A DNA stretch of 64,000 nt from Streptomyces megasporus (GTDB lineage Bacteria; Actinomycetota; Actinomycetes; Streptomycetales; Streptomycetaceae), in contig NZ_JODL01000010.1 of the NCBI RefSeq assembly GCF_000718985.1, positions 1 to 64,000 on the forward strand, written 5' to 3'. Position 1 is the first letter of the stretch. Each line of letters starts with the position of its first letter. The notes under the pieces are model-generated. The model searched no databases and was not told the DNA's origin. It saw only the letters and a program-made list of their open reading frames with translations. Of the stretch, positions 7,739 through 16,003 are shown piece after piece. Position numbers and translations under genes: made by a program.

Positions 7739-9645
7739 GCCGGCGCGCTCGGGGACCGGCCCGCCGACTCCTGCCGCGGGCACTGCGCTTCCTGCGGAAC
7801 CGGGGGCGCGTGCTGCTCCTGCTCGGCGGTTGGTCGCTGCTGGAGTCGGCGCAGACCTTCCTGATCGGCTACGGCGTGGCCCAGGCCCTGGACCGGGGTT
7901 TCCTCGCCGGGCGGGTCGGGACCGGGCTGCTCTGGCTGGTGGTCGCCGCCGCGGCCACCGCCCTGGGCGGACTGGCCACCCGAGGCGTCTTCCGGGGCCT
8001 GGCCGACCTCGTCGAGCCGCTGCGGGACGGGCTGTTGCGCCGCGTGGTGGCCCGCGCCCTGCGCGAGGCGGTGGCCGACCCGGCCCGCGCGGACGCCTCG
8101 GCCGTCTCCCGCCTCACCCACCAGACCGAGCTCGCCCGCGACAGCTTCGCCGGGCTGGTGCTGGTGCTGCGGTCCTTCGTCTTCACGGCGGCCGGGGCGT
8201 TGGCCGGGCTGGCCTCCCTCGCCCTTCCGCTGCTGCTGGTCGTCCTGCCGCCGCTGGTGCTGGGGTTGGTACTGTTCACGGCCACGCTCGTGCCGATGGC
8301 GGCCCGCCAACGGGAGTTCCTCGGCGCGGACGAGGCCCTCTCCACCCGGTACGGCGCCGTCGCCGCGGGGCTGCGGGACGTGGTGGCGTGCGGCGCCGAG
8401 CGGCGCGTGGCGGCGGGGGCGGACGAGCTGGTCGACGCCGAGGTGAGGGCGGCCCGCGCGCTCGCCCGGTGGGCCGCGGCCCGCACCCTGGCGCTGGGGG
8501 TGGCCGGTCACCTGCCCGTCGTCCTGCTGCTGGTCGCCACCCCGTGGCTGCTGGACGGGGGCGTCACGGCGGGTGCGCTGCTGGGCGCGCTGACCTACCT
8601 GACCCAGTCGCTGCTGCCCGCCCTCCACACCCTGATGAACGCTCTGGGAGCGGCGGGCACCCGGCTGCTGGTCGTCCTGGACCGGCTCGTCGGGGACGGT
8701 CCGGACGGCGACCTTGAGGACGCCTCCGCGGACGTCCGGGGAGGCGGTGCGGGGACGGTCCCGCTCCCGGCCCCCGCCGCCCGGAGCACCGCCGGCTCCC
8801 GGGTGGAGCTGCGCTCGGTGACCTTCGCCTACGGGCCCGCCGCCCAACCGGTCCTCCACGGTGTGGACCTGGTGGTCGAGCCCGGCGAGCACCTGGTCGT
8901 CGTGGGACCCAGCGGCATCGGCAAGTCCACGCTCGCCGCCCTGATCGCGGGGCTGCTCACCCCCTGCGAGGGGCTGGTGCTGGTGGACGGCGAACCGGCG
9001 ACGGCCTCCGGGCCGGCCGGCGGGGAGCCGGCCCGGAGGCGGGTGCTGATCCCGCAGCAGGCGTACGTCTTCACCGGCACCCTCCGCGAGAACCTCCACT
9101 ACCTGTGCCCCGGTGGGCCGGAGGAGGTCCCGGAGGAGGCCGTGGCCGCCTCGGTGGCCGCGGTCGGACTCGGCCCGCTGGTGGAGCGCCTGGGCGGACT
9201 GGACGCGACGGTCGATCCGGCGGTCCTCTCCCAGGGGGAGCGGCAACTGATCGCGCTGGGGCGGGCCCACCTGTCGCCCGCGCCCCTGGTGCTGTTGGAC
9301 GAGGCCACCTGCCATCTGGACCCGGCGGCGGAGGCGCGCGCCGAGCGGGCGTTCGCCGACCGACCCGGCACGCTGGTGGTGATCGCCCACCGGATCGACT
9401 CGGTCCACCGGGCCGACCGGGTGCTGGTGATGGACGGCGCCCACGCCACGGTCGGGCGCCACCGCGACCTGTTGGACCGCTCGCCCCTCTACCGCGACCT
9501 CGTCGGACACTGGGCCGGACATCGGGCCGGACATCGGACCGGGGATCGGGTCGGGGGTCGGGTCGGGCGCCGGCCCGGAGGCGGACCCGGCCGGGACGCG
9601 ACGCTCTCGGCGCCCGGCCCGCGCGGTGACCGGGGGACCCGGTAG
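7735..9645 (+). CDS. ramB: RamB-type ABC exporter subunit
   Basis: 636 residues from a GTG that overlaps the ramA stop (GTGA), implying coupled translation and equal amounts. Six membrane segments occupy about residues 15-310. The ATPase domain has Walker A GPSGIGKS near 391, an off-consensus signature LSQGERQ, Walker B LVLLDEATCHLD with the normal catalytic Glu, and H-loop IAHR. Together with RamA it gives the usual asymmetric heterodimer, one canonical and one weakened site. The C-terminus ends in a Gly/Arg-rich tail with a repeated GHRAGHR-like motif not expected in the fold. Probable role: export of the mature or partly matured RamS product. Confidence 0.88.
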   Translation: MSRRARGPARRLLPRALRFLRNRGRVLLLLGGWSLLESAQTFLIGYGVAQALDRGFLAGRVGTGLLWLVVAAAATALGGLATRGVFRGLADLVEPLRDGLLRRVVARALREAVADPARADASAVSRLTHQTELARDSFAGLVLVLRSFVFTAAGALAGLASLALPLLLVVLPPLVLGLVLFTATLVPMAARQREFLGADEALSTRYGAVAAGLRDVVACGAERRVAAGADELVDAEVRAARALARWAAARTLALGVAGHLPVVLLLVATPWLLDGGVTAGALLGALTYLTQSLLPALHTLMNALGAAGTRLLVVLDRLVGDGPDGDLEDASADVRGGGAGTVPLPAPAARSTAGSRVELRSVTFAYGPAAQPVLHGVDLVVEPGEHLVVVGPSGIGKSTLAALIAGLLTPCEGLVLVDGEPATASGPAGGEPARRRVLIPQQAYVFTGTLRENLHYLCPGGPEEVPEEAVAASVAAVGLGPLVERLGGLDATVDPAVLSQGERQLIALGRAHLSPAPLVLLDEATCHLDPAAEARAERAFADRPGTLVVIAHRIDSVHRADRVLVMDGAHATVGRHRDLLDRSPLYRDLVGHWAGHRAGHRTGDRVGGRVGRRPGGGPGRDATLSAPGPRGDRGTR

Positions 9646-9653
9646 GGAGCACG

Positions 9654-9683
9654 GCGGCCGGCCCCGGACCCGGGGCCGGCCGC
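9654..9683. terminator. Bidirectional terminator between ramB and ramR
   Basis: A perfect 14-bp stem (GCGGCCGGCCCCGG and its complement) with a 2-base centre lies between the convergent ramB and ramR genes. Confidence 0.75.
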
Positions 9684-9708
9684 ACGACGGGGAAGGGGCG
9701 AAGGGGTG

Positions 9709-10314
9709 CTACACCCAGCCCGCGCCCTGGGAGATCCGTATGGCGTCGACCCGGTTGCGGGCCCCGGTCTTACGGGTGATCGCGGACATGTAGTTGCGGA
9801 TGGTGCCGCGCGACAGGTGCAGACGACCGGCGATCTCGGAGACGGTGGCGCCCTTGGCGGCGAGCGACAGGACGCTTAACTCCCGCGCGGTCAGCGGCAT
9901 GTCCGCGGCGCGCAGGAGGTCGTGGGCGAGGGACTCGTCCACGTATCTTCTTCCGGCGGCGACGTGCCGTATTCCCTCCCGTAGCTTCTTCGGGGTCGCG
10001 TCCTTGTTCACGAATCCCAGGGCCTGTGCGTCATAGGCGCGGCGCAGCAGGCCGGGCCGTCCGGGGGTGGCCAGAATCAGGAGGCCGCACTGTGCCGACG
10101 TCATATGCCGGCACAATTCCGCGACACCGCCCCCGTCCGGCGACTCCGGGAGCTCCATGTCGACGACGCACACGTCCGCCCGCAAGGACCGAAGACGACC
10201 GGGATCACCTGACCAGGGGACATCCTTGACCTCCATGTCGGGCGCCTCGTTCAGCAGCGCCGCCAGGCCGGATCGCAACAGGCCCAGGTGGTGCACCAGT
10301 AGTACCTCAATCAC
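9709..10314 (-). CDS. ramR: RamR-type orphan response regulator (LuxR/FixJ class)
   Basis: 201 residues from a GTG at 10314, chosen because AAGGAG lies 6 bases ahead; a longer frame from 10359 ignores it. Residues 1-120 form a receiver domain with Asp52 (VVDM), Thr83 and Lys104 in place, but the acidic pair that normally binds magnesium is His8-His9 (LLVHHL). Residues about 135-200 are a LuxR-type helix-turn-helix (LTARELSVLSLAAKG...IAGRLHLSRGTIRNYM). No kinase gene is adjacent. By analogy with S. coelicolor it activates ramC transcription; the altered pocket suggests control other than ordinary phosphotransfer. Convergent with ramCSAB. Confidence 0.9.
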   Translation of the reverse strand: MIEVLLVHHLGLLRSGLAALLNEAPDMEVKDVPWSGDPGRLRSLRADVCVVDMELPESPDGGGVAELCRHMTSAQCGLLILATPGRPGLLRRAYDAQALGFVNKDATPKKLREGIRHVAAGRRYVDESLAHDLLRAADMPLTARELSVLSLAAKGATVSEIAGRLHLSRGTIRNYMSAITRKTGARNRVDAIRISQGAGWV

Positions 10315-10468
10315 GTTCGGCTCCTTCAGTGCCCTGTACGGGTGACGGTTGTCGAACACCCGTCAACAGATACCTATAAAGGCCATCGGATAACGCGTAC
10401 TTTCAGCCAGAACCCACCGGCATTCGAAGCAGCGGGAGCGATCAGGGGGCGCGCGGGGAGTGAATTGT

Positions 10469-11092
10469 TTATCGGTGCGCGCCGCCCGGGGTTTCCGCGG
10501 GGATGAGCTCGCACACGGTTTTGATGTCTCCGTACACCTGTTCGCCGGAGCAGCGCCCGGAGAGCCAGCCGATCAGGGCCGAGTGCCAGGTGTGCTCGAC
10601 GACCCGGACCACCGAGAGCAGTTCGGGCGGCGGCGGACCCTGCCGCCCCACGGCGTCCAGGACGATCGCGGTGGTGAGCCGCGAGACCGCCTCCACCTCC
10701 GCACCGGCCGAGCGGTCCGCGAAGGTGAACGCGCGCACCATGGCCTCCGTCAGACGCGGCTCCTCCCGGAGCGCCCGGAAGGCGCGCGTCAGCGCCTCGA
10801 CCACCCTGGCCCCCGGCTCCCGGCCGCCGGGCGGTCGCTCGTGCAGCGTCTCGCGCAACCCCTCCAACCGGTCGCGCAGGACGGCGACCAGCAGGTGGAT
10901 CTTGGAGGGGAAGTAGCGGTAGAGCGTGCCGAGGGCGACGTCCGCGGAGTCGGCGACCTCGCGCATCTGCACCGCGCCGAAGCCGCCGCGCCGGGCCAGC
11001 TCGACGGTGGCGTCCAGGATGCGGCGGCGACGTGCCTCCTGACGCTCGGTGAGCGGCGGTGCGGAGGAAGGGGAGTCGGGTCGTGCCGTCAT
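10469..11092 (-). CDS. TetR-family repressor, KstR-like
   Basis: 207 residues from the ATG at 11092. The N-terminal DNA-binding domain (about 15-65) reads ERQEARRRRILDATVELA...VALGTLYRYFPSK, closest in my memory to KstR, the acyl-CoA-responsive repressor of steroid/lipid catabolism in mycobacteria and rhodococci. The C-terminal ligand domain is less conserved. In the gap to the divergent glycosyltransferase operon lies a 14-bp match to the KstR operator pattern T-n2-AAC-n2-GTT-n2-A. Steroid catabolism genes themselves are not seen in this window, apart from a MaoC hydratase 7 kb away. Assignment to KstR is probable; its ligand and regulon here are unknown. Confidence 0.78.
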   Translation of the reverse strand: MTARPDSPSSAPPLTERQEARRRRILDATVELARRGGFGAVQMREVADSADVALGTLYRYFPSKIHLLVAVLRDRLEGLRETLHERPPGGREPGARVVEALTRAFRALREEPRLTEAMVRAFTFADRSAGAEVEAVSRLTTAIVLDAVGRQGPPPPELLSVVRVVEHTWHSALIGWLSGRCSGEQVYGDIKTVCELIPAETPGGAHR

Positions 11093-11346
11093 GTTCCCTG
11101 CCCGTCTGTCCCGGGGCCCGTCCGTCCCGCCGCGCTTCCCCCATCGGCCCGCGGCGGCCCAAGGCCGCGTTCCCGCACGCCCCGCGGGAGCGCGCACGAC
11201 CTCGTGGGCGGAGCCGTGGTGCGAATCACCCGGACCCGGTCGGTCCGGATCGTGTACCGGCCGGTAATCTTGCGGGTCGGAGCCGTTCGGCGGCTCCGGA
11301 AGCCGGGCGTGACCGGGGGTGCCGCGGGGCACGGTCGGGCCGTCCT

Positions 11347-11360
11347 TGAAACTTGTTCCA
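11347..11360. promoter_or_regulatory. Candidate KstR-like operator
   Basis: TGAAACTTGTTCCA fits T-n2-AAC-n2-GTT-n2-A at every fixed position. It lies 66 bases before the glycosyltransferase start and about 255 before the repressor gene start, so it could control both. Confidence 0.6.
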
Positions 11361-11426
11361 GATTAACGCGAGCGGTTACGCTCCCGCGGACGTTTGCCGC
11401 GAGGATCTGTCGGAAGGGGGCCGTGA

Positions 11427-12794
11427 GTGACGGCAGAGGCCACCCGGGAAGCCGCTGGCCCCCTGGCGGGCGAGACCGCCGACGGTGATCGACCGCTGCG
11501 GATCGCGCTGCTCAGCTACAAGGGGAACCCGTTCTGCGGTGGCCAGGGCGTCTACGTGCGCCACCTGTCGCGCGAACTGGCCCGGCTGGGGCACCGCGTC
11601 GAGGTGATCGGCGCCCAGCCCTACCCCGTTCTCGACCCCGTCCTCGACGGCGAGGCCGACCGGGCGGGGGAGGTCACCCTCACCAAGCTCCCCAGCCTCG
11701 ACCTCTACCGGCAGCCCGACCCCTTCCGCACCCCGAGGCGGGAGGAGTACCGCGACTGGATCGACGCGCTGGAGGTCGCCACCATGTGGACCGGCGGCTT
11801 CCCCGAGCCGCTGACCTTCTCGCTGCGCGCCCGCCGCCATCTGGCCGCCCGGCGCGGTGACTTCGACGTCGTCCACGACAACCAGACCCTCGGCTACGGC
11901 CTGCTCGGCCTGGAACGCCTCGGCTTCCCCCTGGTCACCACCGTCCACCACCCCGTCACCGTGGACCGGCAGGTGGAGCTGGACGCCGCCCCGGACTGGA
12001 AGCGGCGGGCGTCCGTGCGCCGCTGGTACGCCTTCACCCGCATGCAGAAGCGGGTCGCCCGGCGGCTGCCGAGCGTGCTGACCGTCTCCGGCTCCTCCCG
12101 CCGGGAGATCACCGAGCACCTCGGCGTGCGTCCCGAGCGCGTCCACGTCGTGCCCATCGGGGCCGACACCGGGCTGTTCTCGCCCGATCCGTCCGTGCCC
12201 GAGGTCCCCGGCCGCATCGTCACCACCTCCAGCGCCGACGTCCCGCTCAAGGGGTTGGTCCACCTGGTGGAGGCCCTGGCCAAGGTCCGCACCGAGCACC
12301 CGGACGCGCACCTGGTGGTCGTCGGCAAACGCCCCGAGAGCGGTCCCGTCGCCGCCGCCGTCGAGCGGTACGGCCTCGACCGCGCCATCGAGTTCGTCAA
12401 GGGCATCAGCGACCGGGAGTTGGTGGACCTGGTACGCGGCGCGCAAATCGCCTGCGTGCCCTCCCTCTACGAGGGCTTCTCGCTGCCCGCCGCCGAGGCC
12501 ATGGCCACCGGCACCCCGCTGGTCGCCACCACCGGCGGCGCGATCCCCGAGGTCGCCGGCCCCGACGGCGAGACCTGCCTGGCGGTGCCCCCGGGCGACG
12601 CGGGCGCGCTCGCCGCGGCGCTGGGCAGACTGCTCGGCGACGCCGACCTGCGGGCGAGGCTGGGCGCGGCCGGACGGGAGAGGGTGCTGAGCCGCTTCAC
12701 CTGGGAGCAGGCCGCCCGTGGCACGGTGGAGCACTACCGCGCGGCGCTCCTGAACACGGCGACCCGGCGCACCCCCGACTCCGCCCTCAGCTAG
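11427..12794 (+). CDS. Family 4 glycosyltransferase (GT-B fold)
   Basis: 455 residues, GTG start with GGAAGGGGG upstream. The N-terminal Rossmann half begins LRIALLSYKGNPFCGGQGVYVRHLSREL, typical of GT4 acceptor domains; the C-terminal half has VVGKRPE, PSLYEGFSLPAAEAMATGTPLVATTGGAIPEV in pieces, the E-x7-E nucleotide-sugar site. Probably cytoplasmic, acting on a lipid or polyprenol-linked acceptor; donor and acceptor cannot be told. First of three genes, followed by a methyltransferase (34-base gap) and a barrel protein (4-base overlap). A KstR-like operator precedes it. The same three-gene order is, as I recall, common in Streptomyces, with unknown product. Confidence 0.85.
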   Translation: MTAEATREAAGPLAGETADGDRPLRIALLSYKGNPFCGGQGVYVRHLSRELARLGHRVEVIGAQPYPVLDPVLDGEADRAGEVTLTKLPSLDLYRQPDPFRTPRREEYRDWIDALEVATMWTGGFPEPLTFSLRARRHLAARRGDFDVVHDNQTLGYGLLGLERLGFPLVTTVHHPVTVDRQVELDAAPDWKRRASVRRWYAFTRMQKRVARRLPSVLTVSGSSRREITEHLGVRPERVHVVPIGADTGLFSPDPSVPEVPGRIVTTSSADVPLKGLVHLVEALAKVRTEHPDAHLVVVGKRPESGPVAAAVERYGLDRAIEFVKGISDRELVDLVRGAQIACVPSLYEGFSLPAAEAMATGTPLVATTGGAIPEVAGPDGETCLAVPPGDAGALAAALGRLLGDADLRARLGAAGRERVLSRFTWEQAARGTVEHYRAALLNTATRRTPDSALS

Positions 12795-12828
12795 ACCCCC
12801 GCACGTCACCGAGGAAGGCAGACCGCCA

Positions 12829-13593
12829 GTGCTGACCGTGGACTTCTCCCGCTTCCCGCTCGCCCCCGGCGACCGGGTCCTGGACCTGGGATGCGGCGCC
12901 GGGCGCCACGCCTTCGAGTGCTACCGGCGCGGCGCGCGCGTCGTCGCGCTCGACCGCAACGGCGAGGAGATCCGCGAGGTCGCCAAGTGGTTCGCGGCGA
13001 TGAAGGAGGCGGGGGAGGCCCCGGCGGGCGCCGAGGCCACCGCCATGGAGGGCGACGCCCTCGCGCTGCCCTTTCCGGACGACAGCTTCGACGCCGTGAT
13101 CATCTCCGAGGTGATGGAGCACATCCCCGACGACAAGGGCGTCCTCGCCGAGATGGTCCGGGTGCTCCGCCCCGGCGGCCGGATCGCGGTGACCGTGCCG
13201 CGCTACGGCCCGGAGAAGGTCTGCTGGACGCTCTCCGACGCCTACCACGAGGTCGAGGGCGGCCACATCCGCATCTACCGCGCCGACGAACTGCTGGGGA
13301 AGATGCGCGAGGCGGGACTGCGGCCATACGGGACGCACCACGCGCACGCGCTGCACTCCCCGTACTGGTGGCTCAAGTGCGCCTTCGGCGTGAACCGGGA
13401 CGGTGACGACGCCGCGCTGCCGGTACGGGCCTACCACAAGCTGCTGGTCTGGGACATCATGAAGAAGCCCCTGGCCACCCGCCTCGCCGAGAACCTCCTC
13501 AACCCCGTGATGGGCAAGAGCTTCGTGGCCTACGCCACCAAGCCGCACCTCCCCGCCACCGCCGCGGCGGCGTCCGACGCGGAGCGGGCGTGA
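12829..13593 (+). CDS. Class I SAM-dependent methyltransferase
   Basis: 254 residues from a GTG with GAGGAAGG upstream. Motif I is VLDLGCGAGRHAFE near residue 22, an acidic residue ends strand 2 (VVALDRN), and the post-motif region DSFDAVIISEVMEHIPD plus LRPGGRIAVTVPR match the Methyltransf_11 pattern. The C-terminal quarter has an extra WWLKCAFG...YHKLLVWDIMKKP segment, perhaps membrane-associated. Middle gene of the glycosyltransferase operon; its stop overlaps the next start (GTGA). Likely methylates the same glycosylated product. Confidence 0.85.
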   Translation: MLTVDFSRFPLAPGDRVLDLGCGAGRHAFECYRRGARVVALDRNGEEIREVAKWFAAMKEAGEAPAGAEATAMEGDALALPFPDDSFDAVIISEVMEHIPDDKGVLAEMVRVLRPGGRIAVTVPRYGPEKVCWTLSDAYHEVEGGHIRIYRADELLGKMREAGLRPYGTHHAHALHSPYWWLKCAFGVNRDGDDAALPVRAYHKLLVWDIMKKPLATRLAENLLNPVMGKSFVAYATKPHLPATAAAASDAERA

Positions 13594-14657
13594 CGAGCCC
13601 GGGCCGTACCGAACGGCTCGTCCTGCCCGGTGTCCTCACCGCCGAACAGGCCGCGCGGACCGTGGCGGGCATCGCCGCGATCCAGCGCCCCGACGGCGCG
13701 ATCCCCTGGTTCCGCGGCCACCACCTCGACCCCTGGGACCACGTCGAGGCGGCCATGGCGCTGGACGTGGCCGGCGAGCACGAGCGGGCCGAGGCCGCCT
13801 ACCTCTGGCTGGCCGAGCACCAGAACGCGGACGGCTCCTGGTACGCCGCGTACGCCGACGGGGACGCCGAACACCCCACCGACGCGGGCAAGGAGAGCAA
13901 CTTCTGCGCCTACGTCGCCGTCGGGGTGTGGCACCACTACCTCGCCACGGGTGACGACGCCTTCGTGGAGCGGATGTGGCCGGTGGTCGTGGCGGCGGTG
14001 GAGTTCGTCCTGGCCCTCCAGCAGCCCGGCGGACAGATCGGCTGGAAGCGGGAGGCCGACGGCACCCCCGTCGCCGACGCCCTGCTCACCGGCTGCTCCT
14101 CCATCCATCAGGCGCTGCGCTGCGCGCTCGCCCTCGCCGAGCACCGCGAGGACCCGCAGCCGGACTGGGAGTTGGCCCTGGGGCAGCTCGGCCACGCGAT
14201 CCGGAACCACCCCGAGCGCTTCCTGGACAAGAGCCGCTACTCGATGGACTGGTACTACCCCGTCCTGGGGGGCGCGGTGACCGGTCCGGCGGCCAAGGAG
14301 CGGATCGAGAGGGACTGGGACCGCTTCGTCGTCCCCGGCCTGGGCGTGCGCTGTGTGCTGCCCAACCCGTGGGTGACCGGCGGCGAGAGCGCCGAACTCG
14401 CGCTCGCGCTGTGGGTGATGGGGGAGTCGGACCGGGCGCTGGACATCCTGCGCTGGATACAGCACCTGCGGGCCGAGAACGGCCTGTACTGGACCGGCTA
14501 CGTCTTCGAGGACGACGCCGTCTGGCCGGAGGAGTTGACCGCCTGGACCGCCGGTTCGCTGCTGCTGGCCGTGGCCGCGCTGGGCGGCGACGAGGCGACG
14601 GTGACGGTCTTCGGCGGAGAGGGACTGCCGGTGGGGCTGGAGCCGGACTGCTGCTGA
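13590..14657 (+). CDS. Prenyltransferase/squalene-cyclase-like (alpha/alpha)6-barrel protein
   Basis: 355 residues, GTG start overlapping the methyltransferase stop. Repeated helical hairpins with AIQRPDGAIPWF, EHQNADGSWY and QQPGGQIGW resemble the QW-type turns of terpene-cyclase/prenyltransferase beta subunits and of six-hairpin glycosidases. I do not see a DxDD cyclase motif or a clear zinc site, so the usual annotation 'prenyltransferase' is a fold statement only. Ends with two cysteines (PDCC). Co-translated with the upstream glycosyltransferase and methyltransferase, so it may bind or trim the same glycolipid or glycan. Confidence 0.75.
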   Translation: MTSPGRTERLVLPGVLTAEQAARTVAGIAAIQRPDGAIPWFRGHHLDPWDHVEAAMALDVAGEHERAEAAYLWLAEHQNADGSWYAAYADGDAEHPTDAGKESNFCAYVAVGVWHHYLATGDDAFVERMWPVVVAAVEFVLALQQPGGQIGWKREADGTPVADALLTGCSSIHQALRCALALAEHREDPQPDWELALGQLGHAIRNHPERFLDKSRYSMDWYYPVLGGAVTGPAAKERIERDWDRFVVPGLGVRCVLPNPWVTGGESAELALALWVMGESDRALDILRWIQHLRAENGLYWTGYVFEDDAVWPEELTAWTAGSLLLAVAALGGDEATVTVFGGEGLPVGLEPDCC

Positions 14658-14696
14658 GGCCGTCCGGCCCGCCCCGTACCGTCCCCACGGTCGGCC

Positions 14697-14718
14697 GGGC
14701 CGTCGGTACCGACGGCCC
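14697..14718 (+). terminator. Palindromic terminator after the glycosyltransferase operon
   Basis: A perfect 22-bp palindrome with arms GGGCCGTCGGT and ACCGACGGCCC lies 40 bases after the barrel-protein stop. No T run follows, as is usual in Streptomyces. Confidence 0.6.
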
Positions 14719-14937
14719 GGGCCGCGAGCGGATGACCCGGGAACAGGCGGGTCACCGCCGCGATCTCCGCGGCGTCGCCCGACAGCGGTGACCATAACGT
14801 CCGGATTGCCGTGTGAAACACCGACAAACCCCAACTCTTCGCTCCGGGTGAGGGGTTGGGGTCGCTGCCATGGAATCGCCGCGCGGTGTCCCGGTGGTGC
14901 GTCCGGGGCGCCGGGAGACGGCGGTGGAGAAGACGCC

Positions 14938-14976
14938 GGGAGACGGCGACGGGAGACGGCGACGGGAGACGGCGAC
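14938..14976. repeat. 13-bp tandem repeat, three copies
   Basis: Three perfect copies of GGGAGACGGCGAC run head to tail and abut the terminator at 14977-15006. A degenerate extra copy lies at about 14910. No gene is seen between 14658 and 15044. Another imperfect hairpin (ACCCCAAC...GTTGGGGT) lies at about 14827-14871. Confidence 0.85.
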
Positions 14977-15006
14977 GGCCCTCCGTCCGGGGCCGGACGG
15001 AGGGCC
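14977..15006 (-). terminator. Terminator for the Pro/Gly-rich membrane protein gene
   Basis: A perfect 12-bp stem (GGCCCTCCGTCC / GGACGGAGGGCC) with a 6-base loop lies 38 bases past the stop of the minus-strand gene at 15045. Confidence 0.75.
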
Positions 15007-15044
15007 GTGGGGTTCTTCGCCGTCGGACGGCCGCGCGGCGGACG

Positions 15045-15953
15045 TCAGCCGCGCTGGATGCCCGAGGTGTCCTGCAGGATGCCGCGCCGGCCGTCCTGCG
15101 TCTGCGCCACCAGGGCCTGGCCGCGCTGCTCGACCGCCAGGTACCAGGTGCCCGGCGCCAGTTCGGCGATCGGGTTGGGGGAGCCGTCCTCCGGGAACAG
15201 CGGACGCGCGACCGGCACGGCGAACCAGAACGGCTGGAAGTTCGGGTCGGCCGGGGCGCCGGGGCCCGCCGCCGGGGTGGGCTGACCGCCGTACGGCTGC
15301 GGCTGGGACGGCTGCGGGCCGCCCGGCTGGGGGTGACCCGGCTGGGGGCCGCCCGGGTAGCCGTAGCCACCGGTCTGGGGCTGGCCCGGCTGGGGGCCGC
15401 CCGGGTAGCCGTAACCGCCCGGCTGGGGGTGACCCGGCTGCGGGCCCGGACCGTAGGGGTTCGGGGCCTTCGGGGACGGGGCCGGCAGCAGCGGGCCCTT
15501 GAGCGCGGGCACGCTGTTGCCCAGGACCGCGAAGATCGCCATGACCAGACCGCCGATGAGGGTCAGCCAGGCGCCGACGCCCAGCTCCACGCCCTCGTTG
15601 GAGTCCCCGAACTCCGAGTTCAGATCGGGGAAGAGGTTGGAGAACGACGACCACAGGGCCGACCAGCCGACGAAGACCGCCAGTGCGGTGCCCCACTGGT
15701 CGAGACCGAGCCCGAGGATCTTGCGCTCTCCGGGAAGCATGTGCCCGAGGGCGAGCAGCGCCGCGGCGGCCAGACCGGCGATCGTCACGGTCGGCAGCAG
15801 CGGGAAGAGGGCGGGATCCCAGGTGTTGAACGAGCAGGTCCCGGTGCAATCCTTGTCCTCTGCCTGGAAGAAGGCGAGGAAGGAGGCGATGAACAGCAGC
15901 ACCGCTGCTCCGATTACCGCGCCATCGCTTCGGGTGAGCGAGCGGATGTTCAC
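15045..15953 (-). CDS. Four-helix membrane protein with Pro/Gly/Gln-rich repeat tail (DUF5336-like)
   Basis: 302 residues. Four hydrophobic segments occupy about residues 12-30, 55-72, 85-105 and 128-148. They are followed by a repeat region (about 165-225) made of GGYGYPGGPQPG-like units. The C-terminal 70 residues (PFWFAVPVARPLFPED...GTWYLAVEQRGQALVAQTQDGRRGILQD) look like a small folded domain. The layout resembles mycobacterial/streptomycete DUF5336 proteins of unknown function. Two cysteines in the first outside loop (CTGTC) could form a disulphide. Monocistronic, with its own terminator. The repeat tail is likely flexible and cytoplasmic or wall-facing; which is not clear. Confidence 0.78.
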   Translation of the reverse strand: MNIRSLTRSDGAVIGAAVLLFIASFLAFFQAEDKDCTGTCSFNTWDPALFPLLPTVTIAGLAAAALLALGHMLPGERKILGLGLDQWGTALAVFVGWSALWSSFSNLFPDLNSEFGDSNEGVELGVGAWLTLIGGLVMAIFAVLGNSVPALKGPLLPAPSPKAPNPYGPGPQPGHPQPGGYGYPGGPQPGQPQTGGYGYPGGPQPGHPQPGGPQPSQPQPYGGQPTPAAGPGAPADPNFQPFWFAVPVARPLFPEDGSPNPIAELAPGTWYLAVEQRGQALVAQTQDGRRGILQDTSGIQRG

Positions 15954-16003
15954 GTAATATCCTTAATCGGTTTCGTCATGGTCTGGTCAGACGGGGGCGG
16001 GCC

